Shown one piece after another: positions 17,063-25,834 of a DNA stretch of 64,000 bases (its first letter is position 1; the number at the start of each line of letters is the position of its first letter). The notes below the pieces were generated by a model. It saw only the letters and a list, made by a program, of their open reading frames with translations. It was not told the DNA's origin and did no database searches. The stretch comes from JACOND01 sp965202795 (GTDB taxonomy: Bacteria > Bdellovibrionota > Bdellovibrionia > Bdellovibrionales > UBA1609). Position numbers and translations under genes: made by a program. The stretch is from contig OZ241848.1 in assembly GCA_965202795.1 (NCBI GenBank), positions 2,418,001-2,482,000 on the forward strand, read 5' to 3'.

Positions 17063-18343
17063 ATGAAAGCAAACATTTTCGGCAAAGGAAAAAATAGAAA
17101 AAAAGACAAATCAGGGGGCAAAGCTGGCGGAGGCCGGGCAGGCCGCCCCGCTGGGACAGCAAAAAGCCGGCCCTCCGGACAAGCTCGCCACTCCCCGGCG
17201 ACTCGGGAACGGCCGCCAGGCCGCCCCGGCAAACAGACGCTGACAGGGCAGCCCTCTGGACAAACTCGCCACTCCCTGGTGGATCGGGAACGGCCGCCAG
17301 GCCGCCCCGGCAAACAAGCCCGCGGGGGGCCCTCAGCCCATGACTCTTACTTCCGCAAGGTTTTTTCCAAAAAAAGATACACCCCCAACATCTTTAAGCT
17401 TGCGCTCCCTGAAAAACTCTACAATCTGCTGGACTGGAGCTCCCTGGAGGTCGAAATGAAAACCTTTCTAAGCGAGGAAATGAGAGAAAGGCGGACCGAC
17501 ATCCTCTGCTCTGTGAAAATTAAAAACGGCGGCGGACGGCTGGGCCTGCTGTTTCTTTTGGAGCACCGAAGCCACCAGGGAAAGGACATCCACCAGATTC
17601 TTCTGGAGTATCAGACTCCGGCTTACCGGGCCTTGAAGATGCCCATCATCCCAATTGTTCCCTACAGCGGAAAAAGGCCAAAGTGGACCCAGCCCCTGGA
17701 TTTTCATGGCTCGCTGCTGCGCGATTTTAAGAGCCAGCTTTCGCCGGCCCAGTCCAGGGCCGCGGCGGAGGTTTGGGATGCAATAAAGGGGCATGTTCTG
17801 AACTTTCGCTATTTTCTGCTGAATTTGAGGGATTTAGATGAGGGAAAATCCAGGGGCTTGACTTCTCATCCGGCATTGTTTATCCTGAAACATATATGGG
17901 ATTTGAAGGGGGACTGGGAGCGGGCTGAGCGGATTATTAAAAAGCTGTTTCGCATGGGGGCCGCTTTAAGCCTTGAGGACTGGAAGGTTTTAATAAACAA
18001 GGCTGTTGATTACATTTGCAGCGCTCATTCGGAGCGGTTTAACTGGGAGGTTTTAAAGGAGATCGATAAAAAAGCCACAGGAGGGAAAAACTTTATGCAG
18101 TTTATAGACACAATGGAAGAGGTTGGCAAAAAAAACCTGCAAAAAGGCCTGCAGAAAGGCCGGCAGGAGGGCCGCCAGGAAGGCCGCCAAGAGGGCCGGC
18201 AGGAGGGCCGGCAGGAAGGCCATAAAGAAGTCGCTTTAAACATGCTTCATGCCAAGGCAGATATAGCCTTTATTGTTAAAGTGACTGGTCTGCCTGAAAA
18301 GGAAGTCCGCAGGCTGAAAAACAGCAGAAAAAACGGCGGCTGA
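17063..18343 (+). CDS. Rpn/YhgA-type PD-(D/E)XK nuclease, copy 1
   Basis: 426 residues from the ATG at 17063, preceded by GGAGGGA. Residues 1-35 are Lys/Gly-rich; 36-90 contain two copies of the element-encoded repeat (PSGQ(A/T)RHS..RERPPGRPGKQ). The nuclease domain begins at AHDSYFRKVF and carries KLALPEKLYNLLDW, RRTDILCSVK (Asp) and LLFLLEHRSHQGKD (Glu-x-x), as in Rpn/PDDEXK_2 family recombination-promoting nucleases that cut DNA in the cytoplasm. A C-terminal stretch of QEGR repeats links to a 30-residue tail (ADIAFIVKVTGLPEKEVRRLKNS) that looks like a small helical DNA- or protein-binding unit. The core is almost identical to 33392-34888. Confidence 0.88.
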   Translation: MKANIFGKGKNRKKDKSGGKAGGGRAGRPAGTAKSRPSGQARHSPATRERPPGRPGKQTLTGQPSGQTRHSLVDRERPPGRPGKQARGGPSAHDSYFRKVFSKKRYTPNIFKLALPEKLYNLLDWSSLEVEMKTFLSEEMRERRTDILCSVKIKNGGGRLGLLFLLEHRSHQGKDIHQILLEYQTPAYRALKMPIIPIVPYSGKRPKWTQPLDFHGSLLRDFKSQLSPAQSRAAAEVWDAIKGHVLNFRYFLLNLRDLDEGKSRGLTSHPALFILKHIWDLKGDWERAERIIKKLFRMGAALSLEDWKVLINKAVDYICSAHSERFNWEVLKEIDKKATGGKNFMQFIDTMEEVGKKNLQKGLQKGRQEGRQEGRQEGRQEGRQEGHKEVALNMLHAKADIAFIVKVTGLPEKEVRRLKNSRKNGG

Positions 18344-18390
18344 GTTTTTTTGCCAAAATGGCCGAAAGGCCGGCCTGGCAAACAGGCCAA

Positions 18391-18455
18391 ACCTCCTCTG
18401 GACAAAGCCCGCCGCTCCCCGGCGGACCGGGAACGGCCGCCAAGGGCCGGCCAGG
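18391..18455 (+). repeat. Dispersed palindromic element between Rpn and fic
   Basis: One copy with CCTCCTCTGGACAAAG start and CGGGAACGGCCGCCAAGGGC core, 48 bp after the Rpn stop and just before the 3' end of the convergent fic gene. Confidence 0.75.
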
Positions 18456-18492
18456 TAAAATGATTTTTATGCGTTTATGGCTTTTCAAACAG

Positions 18493-19677
18493 CTAAAACC
18501 GCAGCCCCCTCTTAGCCGGCAGCTCCGTTCCCCTGTCAATAATGTCAATATAGCTCTTATAGACAAAAATTTTGTTTCTGTAGCGGCCTGTAAGCTCCCG
18601 CGCCAGGCTGATCTCCTCCAAAGCTCTCAGAGATCTTAAAACAGTTTGATGGGAGGATTTTGCCTCCCGGACAATATTTTTTACGCTGGCAATGGGGCGC
18701 CTTTTTAAACAGCTGTAAGTTTTTAAAACCCCCGCGGTGTCTTTTCCCAGGCGCTTTATTTTGTCCTCATCCCGCGCAAACAGGGAGACAATATCCTGAG
18801 CGGCCTGAAAAGCCTGCCCGGCTGTTTCATGGACGGCCCGCAAAAAAAAATCAATCCAGGCCTCCCAGTCCCCTGTCTCCCGGACAGATTGAAGCAGGCG
18901 GTAATAGTCCGGCCTGCGGGTCTTGAAATACAGGCTCAAATAAAGCAGAGGCTCCTTTAAAAGGCCGCTCAGGCAGAGCATGAAAGTGATCAGCAGGCGG
19001 CCAAGGCGGCCGTTGCCGTCCAAAAACGGATGGATGGACTCAAACTGGACATGGGCCAGGGCTATTTTAATTAAAACAGGCAAAGGTGTTTCTTTGTCAT
19101 GCAAAAATTTTTCAAAGTCTCCAAAACATTCAGAAAGATTTTCTGGCGGCGGCGGGACATAAACAGCGTTTCCGGGGCGCGCGCCGCCAATCCAGTTTTG
19201 CGAAGATCTAAACTCCCCGGGGCATTTTTCCCCGCCGCGGCTGCCTGCGAGCAGCTTTTCATGAATTTCGCAAAGCAGCCTTCGGGACAGAGGCAGGCTT
19301 TGAATTCTTTGCAGGCCATGCTCCATGGCGGACATATAATTGGCCACTTCCCTTTCGTCATCTCCGGCTTTAGAGTCTTCCCCCCGGCTTTCAGAAAGAA
19401 GATAGTCAGAGAGCGAAGACTGAGTCCCCTCAATTTGCGAGGACAAAACCGCCTCTTTTTTGCTGAACGCGCTCAAGAGCAAAGACGCGTCAGGAAGATT
19501 GACCTTTATCCCGTTCAGCTCCCCCAGCGCAACATTGGCCTGGTCCAGCAGGCCGTAAAACCTCTCTATATGAATGGGCGGGACGGGGGGAAGCTTTTGG
19601 GGGATATAGCATTTATAGGCCTCCCCATGGGAAGATTTTTCGGCAAACCGGCCTGTCTGTCTTTTAACTCTGTCCAT
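18493..19677 (-). CDS. Fic-domain AMP-transferase (class II, self-inhibited) with winged-helix tail
   Basis: 394 residues. An N-terminal Fic_N-like segment (KLPPVPPIHIERFYGLLDQAN) carries the inhibitory helix motif S-x-x-x-E-G at 79-84 (SSQIEGT). The Fic motif HPFLDGNGRLGR at 216-227 is complete, with catalytic His216, so the enzyme should transfer AMP to a target protein unless inhibited. The C-terminal ~100 residues (KRRPIASVKNIVREAKSSHQTVLRSLRALEEI) form a winged helix-turn-helix. AGGGGG precedes the ATG. It is convergent with Rpn copy 1; its upstream region is the 70-bp tandem repeat, a possible site for self-regulation. Target unknown. Confidence 0.92.
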   Translation of the reverse strand: MDRVKRQTGRFAEKSSHGEAYKCYIPQKLPPVPPIHIERFYGLLDQANVALGELNGIKVNLPDASLLLSAFSKKEAVLSSQIEGTQSSLSDYLLSESRGEDSKAGDDEREVANYMSAMEHGLQRIQSLPLSRRLLCEIHEKLLAGSRGGEKCPGEFRSSQNWIGGARPGNAVYVPPPPENLSECFGDFEKFLHDKETPLPVLIKIALAHVQFESIHPFLDGNGRLGRLLITFMLCLSGLLKEPLLYLSLYFKTRRPDYYRLLQSVRETGDWEAWIDFFLRAVHETAGQAFQAAQDIVSLFARDEDKIKRLGKDTAGVLKTYSCLKRRPIASVKNIVREAKSSHQTVLRSLRALEEISLARELTGRYRNKIFVYKSYIDIIDRGTELPAKRGLRF

Positions 19678-19700
19678 GGCTGCCCCCTGATTTTCTATCC

Positions 19701-20097
19701 AATCTTCTAAAAATCAGACTTTTTGGAAGTTCAAACAGCTCAAATGATGATTTTGGAAGTTTCAAGCCACAATCTCACAAAAATCAGACTTTTTGGAAGT
19801 TCAAACAGCTCAAATGATGATTTTGGAAGTTTCAAGCCATAATCTCACAAAAACCAGACTTTTTGGAAGTTCAAACAGCTCAAATGATGATTTTGGAAGT
19901 TTCAAGCCATAATCTCACAAAAACCAGACTTTTTGGAAGTTCAAACAGCTCAAATGATGATTTTGGAAGTTTCAAGCCACAATCTCACAAAAACCAGACT
20001 TTTTGGAAGTTCAAACAGCTTAAATGATGATTTTGGAAGTTTCAAGCCATAATCTCACAAAAACCAGACTTTTTGGAAGTTTAAACAGCTTAAATGA
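19701..20097. repeat. 70-bp tandem repeat, about 5.7 copies
   Basis: Units start at 19701, 19771, 19841, 19911, 19981 and 20051 (last one partial). Copies differ at only a few positions (CAC/CAT, ATC/ACC). Each unit is made of two diverged halves that share TTTTGGAAGTT(T)CAA. It fills the divergent region between fic and the lipoprotein gene at 20215. Confidence 0.95.
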
Positions 20098-20214
20098 GGC
20101 TGGCCTTCGGGGCCTTTTGCCGCGGCTTTCAGGGGGGCAAAAAAAATTTAAAGGCTGGTTTTCAGGCCTCCGATAAGGGTTTTAGAAACAGAAACATTTA
20201 TAAAGGAGGCCCGC

Positions 20215-21336
20215 ATGAAACACCTTTTTTTTATACCCGCAAGTTTTTTGGCTTTTTTAATGTTTGTTCTGACAGGCTGCCCCTCAAACAGCCCCTCTGC
20301 AAAGGCAAGAGACGATGACAGCAGCCGGGAGGCCCCAAGGGAGCGGATTGAGCGCTCAGACAGAGAATACGAGGAAAGAAGAAACAGGGACAAGGACAGA
20401 GACCAAGTCATCAGCGACTTTAAAAAGAAGGTGACGGGCGGCTCAGCCTGCGAGGGCGACAAGGACTGCAAGGAGCTTTGCGACGAGATCTACGACCGCA
20501 AAAGAGACAGAGACGACTGCGAGGATCTAAGCACCAGGCAGGTTGAGATTCTGGCTGAAATCCATGAGCTTCTGGAAGATCCGGATGAGGATACGCTTGA
20601 AGGGCTTGACAAGGACGCTTTTGAGGCGCTGATCAACATCAGCATTGAGCCTCTGGACGACCTTGTAAACAAATACACCCGCAGCGAATCCAAATCCATG
20701 CTTGCCTGGATTGCCAGTGATGAGGAGGCCGCCGCCATATTTGCCAAAGAGGACGATGAGTTTAAAATTTTCAAAAAACTCCTTGGCGAAATCAAAAACG
20801 ATGATATTGAGGCCCTGAGCGCCTCCATTGACAGCAGCGACAATTTTATGGAGCTGATGGTTGAGGCCGGAAACGAGGAGGCCGGCGAATGGCTCCATGA
20901 TTTTATGGACAGCGAGGCCTGCAAAAGCGGCGGCGTTGACAGCGCCCCCTGCCTGAGAAAATACTGCAAAATAGCCAGCAAGATGACAAAGGACTATGCC
21001 AAAGACCTGCTGGATTTTGAATACTTTGAAAAATACATAGAGTCCATTATTGAAGAGGGGGTCAACGGAAAATGCTGGACTATCGGGCATAGAACAGTCG
21101 GTGACGACGACAGTGGGCCCAGCAGAAATGTAATGGGAGGCGCAACTGGCCACGCCGATCATTGCGCGGGCAGCTCAAAAAAAACAAGCGGCAATGTGCC
21201 AATATGTGTTCCTTTTGAAGACCTTGATGACATGCTGGACGCGACAGACGATGACCAGTGGTGGGAGGGGGTGTGCAGCTTTAACGGGGCAAAACAATGC
21301 ATTCCCGGACAGCTTCCAGCCGGCTACAGCGGCTAA
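20215..21336 (+). CDS. Cys-rich lipoprotein, paralogue of 44033-45079
   Basis: 373 residues after a strong AAAGGAGG. The start MKHLFFIPASFLAFLMFVLTGC is a type II signal peptide with lipobox LTGC. Residues 22-75 are Asp/Arg/Glu-rich (SSREAPRERIERSDREYEE); then comes CEGDKDCKELCDEIYDRKRDRDDCEDLS, a compact Cys motif shared with the second lipoprotein (CEGDRKCENMCKEIF...CEDLS). A long acidic helical domain and several further cysteines follow. No known family; the pair defines a lineage-specific surface or periplasmic lipoprotein family. Followed by a strong hairpin terminator. Confidence 0.8.
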   Translation: MKHLFFIPASFLAFLMFVLTGCPSNSPSAKARDDDSSREAPRERIERSDREYEERRNRDKDRDQVISDFKKKVTGGSACEGDKDCKELCDEIYDRKRDRDDCEDLSTRQVEILAEIHELLEDPDEDTLEGLDKDAFEALINISIEPLDDLVNKYTRSESKSMLAWIASDEEAAAIFAKEDDEFKIFKKLLGEIKNDDIEALSASIDSSDNFMELMVEAGNEEAGEWLHDFMDSEACKSGGVDSAPCLRKYCKIASKMTKDYAKDLLDFEYFEKYIESIIEEGVNGKCWTIGHRTVGDDDSGPSRNVMGGATGHADHCAGSSKKTSGNVPICVPFEDLDDMLDATDDDQWWEGVCSFNGAKQCIPGQLPAGYSG

Positions 21337-21366
21337 CGGCTAAAGAGCAAAAACCTGTTTTTTAAA

Positions 21367-21398
21367 GGCGGGGGCGCTTCCAGGAGAAGGCCCCCGCC
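21367..21398 (+). terminator. Strong hairpin after the lipoprotein gene
   Basis: GGCGGGGGC (21367-21375) pairs with GCCCCCGCC (21390-21398), and CTTC/GAAG extends the stem. There is no long T run, so it may be a rho-independent terminator of weak type or an mRNA-stabilising hairpin, 30 bp after the stop codon. Confidence 0.55.
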
Positions 21399-21560
21399 CT
21401 GCCTTTTGGCCTTGTCTGCCTGAAAACTCTGATTTTGATAAAAGCGCCAAAAACTCTGCGAGAGGGCGGGGGGAGCGCGCCAGGCGCTTAAAAAATCCTG
21501 CATGACACAGCATAAAAAAACACTCTTCCCCCCGCTTAAAAGCTTATAAGCGCGGGTCAA

Positions 21561-21594
21561 AAAAAAGCCGCTCCAAAAGGGCGGCTTTTTTTTT
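21561..21594. terminator. Bidirectional rho-independent terminator before thrS
   Basis: AAAAAAGCCGC and GCGGCTTTTTTTTT form a stem with a short loop (TCCAAAAGG), with T runs usable on both strands. It lies 46 bp before the thrS start codon, so it could also act as an attenuator of thrS; no T-box elements are visible. Confidence 0.8.
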
Positions 21595-21639
21595 ATATGT
21601 TTGCCAGATCCGCGGCTTTCGGTTAAAGTGAAGGCTCGC

Positions 21640-23646
21640 ATGGCCTGCAAAATCAAACTTCCCGATGGGAGCGAAAAAAGCTTTCCCCGGCCGCCGGCGG
21701 GGCTGGAGCTGGCCGAAAGCATGAGCCCGGATCTGGCCCGCCGGGCGGCGGGCCTCAAAATCAATGGCAGCCGCCAGATCAGCGACATCCGCCAGACTCT
21801 GAAGGACGGGGATCAGGCGGAAATCGTGGCCATCCCCTCAGAGCAGGCGCTGGAGGTTGTCCGCCATTCAGCGGCGCATGTGATGGCGCAGGCCGTCCAA
21901 AACCTCTGGCCGCAGACAAAAGTGACCATAGGCCCCGTCATTGAGAATGGCTTTTACTATGACTTTGACACAGACAGAAAATTCACCCTGGAAGACCTGG
22001 AAGCCATTGACAAAGAGATGAGCGCCCTGATCAGCCAGGATCTGGAGGTCATCAGGGAGGTCTGGCCCAAAGCCAAAGCCCTCAAACACTTTGGCGATCG
22101 CGGCGAAACCCTAAAGCGGGAGATCATTCAGGGCCTGGACTCCTCGGAGAAAATAAGCATCTACCGCCAAGGCCCCTGGCTGGATCTGTGCCGCGGCCCC
22201 CATGTGAAGCGCCTGGGCCAGATTGGCGCCGCAAAGGTTTTGTCGGTTTCGGGGGCTTACTGGCGGGGGGATTCCAAAAACAAGCAGCTCCAGAGGATTT
22301 ACGGAACAGCCTTTCACACAAAAAAAGCGCTCCGCGCCTTCCTCGCCAAAAGAGAGGAGGCAAAAAAAAACGACCACCGCCGGCTGGGGAGCCAGCTGGA
22401 TCTCTTCTGGTTCAGCCCGCTGGCGCCGGGGCACCCCTTTTGGACCGCCAAAGGCGCGCGCGTTTGCCGCCGGCTTCAGGATTTTCTGAGGGAGAAATAT
22501 GCAAAATACGGCTATGAGGAGGTTATCACCCCTCAGATTTTTCATGCTGAGCTGTTTAAAACTTCGGGCCATTTAAAGCATTTTTCAGAGGACATGTATG
22601 CCGCGCTTGGAGGGGATCAGCTGGGCCGGGCCGCGCCCCCGGCAGATTCTCCGCCTGCGGGGCCAGCCTCCTTTTTAAAGCCCATGAACTGCCCCGCCCA
22701 CTGCCTTCTGTATAAAAAAGAGAGGCGATCCTACAAGGAGCTTCCCTGGCGGGTTGCGGATTTTGGCCGCCTTCACCGAAACGAGTCCGGCGGATCGGCC
22801 CATGGCCTGACAAGGGTCAAAAGCTTTTGCCAGGATGACGGGCATGTTTTTTGCCGGCGGGATCAGCTGGCAGATGAGATTCAAAGCAGCCTGAAAATGC
22901 TGGAGGAGGTTTACCAGGCTCTTGGCCTCAGGGACTATGTGATGCGGCTGGCCACCCGCCCCGAGTCCCGCATGGGGGGGGAAAGCCTTTGGGATCAGGC
23001 GGAGGAGGCTCTGCGGGCCGCGCTTCAGGCCCAAAGCCTGCCTTTTGAGGAAGACGCCGGGGGGGGCGCCTTTTACGGCCCGAAGCTGGATGTTCATGTC
23101 CGTGACGCTTTTTCCCGCTCGTGGCAGCTGGGGACTTTTCAGTGCGACTTCAACCTGCCCCTGGCTTTTGGCCTGAGCTATATAAACGAAAAGGACAGGG
23201 AAGAGCGCCCCGTGATGATTCACCGCGCGCTTTTAGGCTCCCTGGAGCGGTTTCTTGGGATTTATCTGGAGAGCCGCCGCGCCCGGCTCCCGCTTTGGCT
23301 CTGCCCCGTCCAAGCCATTGTCCTGCCTTTGACAGACAGGGAGCGGGATTTTTCCAAAAAAATACAAAAAGAGCTTGCGCCGGCGGGAATTATTTGCGAA
23401 ACAGATTTAAGGAATGAAAAGCTTTCCTATAAGATCAGAGAGGCGCAGCTGGCGCAAATCCCCTATATGCTGATCATCGGCAAAAAGGAAAGGGAATCGG
23501 GGCGGCTTTCCCTCCGCCTGAGGGAGGGCGCGGTTTTTCATGATTTGTCTCTGGAGTCTCTCAGAGACCGCCTGGCGGAAGAAATCAGCCGCCGCCTGCT
23601 GAAATCCCTGTTTGTCTCATCCACCGAAAAGGTTCCCAGCCATTAG
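21640..23646 (+). CDS. thrS: Threonyl-tRNA synthetase
   Basis: 668 residues from the ATG at 21640 (MACKIKLPDGS). The order is typical: TGS domain (residues ~1-65), the editing/N2 domain with the HSAAHVMAQAV zinc motif, GPVIENGFYYDFD and the second-half DLCRGPHV, then the class II catalytic core (motif 1 region; MNCPAHCLLYKKERRSYKELPWR; motif 2 FGRLHRNESGGSAHGLTRVKSFCQDDGHVFC; motif 3 HRALLGSLERFLGIYLE) and the anticodon domain. It overlaps infC by 5 bases, so the two are translationally linked. Confidence 0.97.
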   Translation: MACKIKLPDGSEKSFPRPPAGLELAESMSPDLARRAAGLKINGSRQISDIRQTLKDGDQAEIVAIPSEQALEVVRHSAAHVMAQAVQNLWPQTKVTIGPVIENGFYYDFDTDRKFTLEDLEAIDKEMSALISQDLEVIREVWPKAKALKHFGDRGETLKREIIQGLDSSEKISIYRQGPWLDLCRGPHVKRLGQIGAAKVLSVSGAYWRGDSKNKQLQRIYGTAFHTKKALRAFLAKREEAKKNDHRRLGSQLDLFWFSPLAPGHPFWTAKGARVCRRLQDFLREKYAKYGYEEVITPQIFHAELFKTSGHLKHFSEDMYAALGGDQLGRAAPPADSPPAGPASFLKPMNCPAHCLLYKKERRSYKELPWRVADFGRLHRNESGGSAHGLTRVKSFCQDDGHVFCRRDQLADEIQSSLKMLEEVYQALGLRDYVMRLATRPESRMGGESLWDQAEEALRAALQAQSLPFEEDAGGGAFYGPKLDVHVRDAFSRSWQLGTFQCDFNLPLAFGLSYINEKDREERPVMIHRALLGSLERFLGIYLESRRARLPLWLCPVQAIVLPLTDRERDFSKKIQKELAPAGIICETDLRNEKLSYKIREAQLAQIPYMLIIGKKERESGRLSLRLREGAVFHDLSLESLRDRLAEEISRRLLKSLFVSSTEKVPSH

Positions 23647-24445
23647 AGTCAAAAAGAATTTTCGAGGCCGCTGGCGGCGGGAGGAAAGGCTCCGGGTCAA
23701 TGAGAGGATCCGCGCGCCATCTGTCCGGCTGATTGAAAGCGATGGCGGCATGGCGGGGATTATGCCTTCCTTTGAGGCGCTGAGGCGCGCGAGGGAAAAA
23801 GGCCTTGACTTGGTTGAAATTTCCGCGCAGTCCGAGCCGCCGGTCTGCAAAATTATGGATTATGGGAAATGGAAGTTTGAAACCAAAAAAAAGCAAAGGC
23901 AAAACCGGAAAAGCCAGACAAAAGTCCTCCTTAAAGAGATTCAGCTGAGAATGCGGACAGATGAGGGGGACATAAAAATAAAGCTGCAAAAAGCCAGAAA
24001 TTTTTTGAGCCAGGGGCATAAGGTCAAAATCAACCTCCGGTTTTTTGGCCGGGAGCTGGCTCACAAGGAGCTGGGCTTCAGCCTCCTCCAGGATGTGGAA
24101 AAAAGACTCTCGGACGCGGCCTCTGTGGAAACCCCGGCCACAATGGAAAGGCGCGCCCTGTTTGCGATTTTCGCTCCGCTTGTCCAGGCAAAGCAGGCAA
24201 AGGCGGCCCGCCGCGGGCCGGAGCAGGCAGCGCCTGAGCCAGATCCAGCGCCGCCTGGGGCGCGGGCGCCGGCAGCTTCAGGCCATTCAGCTCCGCCGGC
24301 AGCCTCTCATGAGCAAACAGCTCCCGCGCCTTCAACTGATGCCCCCCCGGCGGGCGCGGCTCTGAAATCAGCCCCTGAATCGCTGCCTCAAGCGGAAACA
24401 TCCCCTGCCCAGCCGCCCGCGCCCAAAACCTCTGAAACAGGATAG
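23642..24445 (+). CDS. infC: Translation initiation factor IF-3, apparent ATT start, with C-terminal extension
   Basis: The IF3 body is clear: RVNERIRAPSVRLI, GLDLVEISAQSEPPVCKIMDYGKW, KEIQLRMRTDEGDIKIKLQKARNFL, KVKINLRFFGRELAH. I place the start at ATT (23642-23644), which overlaps the thrS stop TAG, because IF3 genes classically use AUU and AAAAGG lies about 10 bases upstream; the in-frame ATG at 23612 lies inside thrS without a ribosome site. AUU permits autoregulation, since IF3 itself rejects non-standard start codons. About 85 residues of Ala/Pro/Gln-rich sequence extend the C-terminus beyond the normal end. rpmI and rplT do not follow. Confidence 0.9.
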   Translation: MRVKKNFRGRWRREERLRVNERIRAPSVRLIESDGGMAGIMPSFEALRRAREKGLDLVEISAQSEPPVCKIMDYGKWKFETKKKQRQNRKSQTKVLLKEIQLRMRTDEGDIKIKLQKARNFLSQGHKVKINLRFFGRELAHKELGFSLLQDVEKRLSDAASVETPATMERRALFAIFAPLVQAKQAKAARRGPEQAAPEPDPAPPGARAPAASGHSAPPAASHEQTAPAPSTDAPPAGAALKSAPESLPQAETSPAQPPAPKTSETG

Positions 24446-24492
24446 CCTGCCAGCGGCGGCCGGGGCAGGCTCTGAACCCGCCTGCCAGGGAA

Positions 24493-25707
24493 TCATTGGC
24501 TGGATTTGCCAGACTCAATTTGCCGGATGAGGCGCAGATCAAACTCGCCCTTCAGCCGGGGGATTTTTTTTGGCGGCGCGGAGAGCGCGCCGAGCCAGTT
24601 TTCCGGAGTCTCCATGCAGAGGAAAAGATTGCCCTCATCATGGCCCCGGCGCTTAAACTCCCGGATCAGAAACTGAAACATGTCCCGGCGGAGCTGGCTG
24701 TCATAGCGGAGCTTGCCGTCCCGTCCGCGGAAAAACTCCCCCCGGCAGACAAGGCTCTCCATGCCAAACCGCTTTCTCATCAAGGCCCTCTGCTCCGGCT
24801 GAAACCGCAGGGCGCCCAGAGACAGGCGAAAAATCTCCCCCGGCGCAAACATCCCGGCAATTTGCCTGACAAGGCCGCTGCAGCTCTCCCTCCAGCCCTG
24901 ATGAAAAATCAGCGGATCAATATGAAACGACACTTTAAAGCCTTTGTCCCGCGCGCGGCGGGCCGCGGCGAGGCGCTGCTTTAAAGAGCTTGTCCCATGC
25001 TCCTCTTTTTGAATCACAAACTCCGGGTTAAGCGACCAGCTGACAATCACATTGCCCGCATGGCTTTCATTCTCAAAATTCTGAATGTTGTGGGACTTTG
25101 TCTTAAACTCCAGAAGCCAGCTGGGGCAGCTCTTAAAGAATCTGACAAGCCGGCGGGAGTGCAGGCTGAGGCTGTCAAGGCTCAGGCTGTCCGCCTGCTC
25201 CCCTGTCCCCACGCGGATGGGCCGGCGGCCATGCGCCCGCCGCAGCGCCTCCAGCTCGCTGAGGGCCTTCTCAATATTGGTGTAAACCACAACAGCGGGA
25301 AAGTTGATGAAAGACTGAAGGTAGCAGTAGGAGCAGTCCATTTCGCAGTTTTGCCCCAAGTTCAAAACATAATAATTGCAGCACATCAGCTTGGGCGAGG
25401 CGCCGGGGCATCTTTTAAAAAAAGCCCCCTTGAATTCTTTAAGAAGAAGCGTTTTTTTGGCGGCGGAAACAGCCTCCGCGGAAAGCCTTCCCGGCCTGAA
25501 AGGCCCGCCTCCAAGAGGCCCATCCCTGGAAGGCCCATCCCCTGAAATCCGGGAAAGCTGCGGCATTTTGGGAAACCCGCCCTCCCGGACAAATTGAATC
25601 CTCTGCTGGGGAAAAATCTCCAGCGCCCTTTGAGCGGCGAGGCTGCCCCGCGCGGGCTCCTCAATAAAAACCCTCTCAAACAGCTTTTCCATTGGCAGAC
25701 TCATCAT
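24493..25707 (-). CDS. SplB-like radical SAM protein (spore photoproduct lyase family)
   Basis: 404 residues preceded by CAGGAG. The radical SAM motif C-x3-C-x2-C is CEMDCSYC in NYYVLNLGQNCEMDCSYCYLQSF, and the following GTGEQADSLSLD, FKTKSHNI, SWSLNPEFVIQKEEHGTSSLKQR and GFKVSFHIDPLIFHQGW match the SplB family, whose best known member repairs UV-induced spore photoproduct. It may repair DNA or modify another substrate in this non-sporulating lineage. A Gly/Pro-rich insert with GDGPSRDGPLGGGPFR, made of short repeats, is present around residues 60-80 and is unlike the family. Convergent with infC. Confidence 0.85.
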   Translation of the reverse strand: MMSLPMEKLFERVFIEEPARGSLAAQRALEIFPQQRIQFVREGGFPKMPQLSRISGDGPSRDGPLGGGPFRPGRLSAEAVSAAKKTLLLKEFKGAFFKRCPGASPKLMCCNYYVLNLGQNCEMDCSYCYLQSFINFPAVVVYTNIEKALSELEALRRAHGRRPIRVGTGEQADSLSLDSLSLHSRRLVRFFKSCPSWLLEFKTKSHNIQNFENESHAGNVIVSWSLNPEFVIQKEEHGTSSLKQRLAAARRARDKGFKVSFHIDPLIFHQGWRESCSGLVRQIAGMFAPGEIFRLSLGALRFQPEQRALMRKRFGMESLVCRGEFFRGRDGKLRYDSQLRRDMFQFLIREFKRRGHDEGNLFLCMETPENWLGALSAPPKKIPRLKGEFDLRLIRQIESGKSSQ

Positions 25708-25834
25708 TCCCCGCTCCTGAAAGCGGGCAAGCTCTAAAAGCGCCGCTGTTTTAAAAACCAGCTTGTCCCGTTTTTAAGACAATTTCAAGCAGCCCCTTCA
25801 TCTGGCGCCGCGCGGGTTTTGAGGGCGGCAAAAG

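Noticed and set aside
17033..18343. Rpn as a true transposase gene
   Set aside because: The domain is a PD-(D/E)XK nuclease (YhgA/Rpn); no terminal inverted repeats or target duplications flank it.
19701..20097. CRISPR array
   Set aside because: The units are contiguous 70-bp tandem copies without variable spacers.
21337..21639. T-box riboswitch before thrS
   Set aside because: Two hairpins are present, but no T-box core sequence (such as TGGNACCGCG) or specifier loop arrangement is visible.
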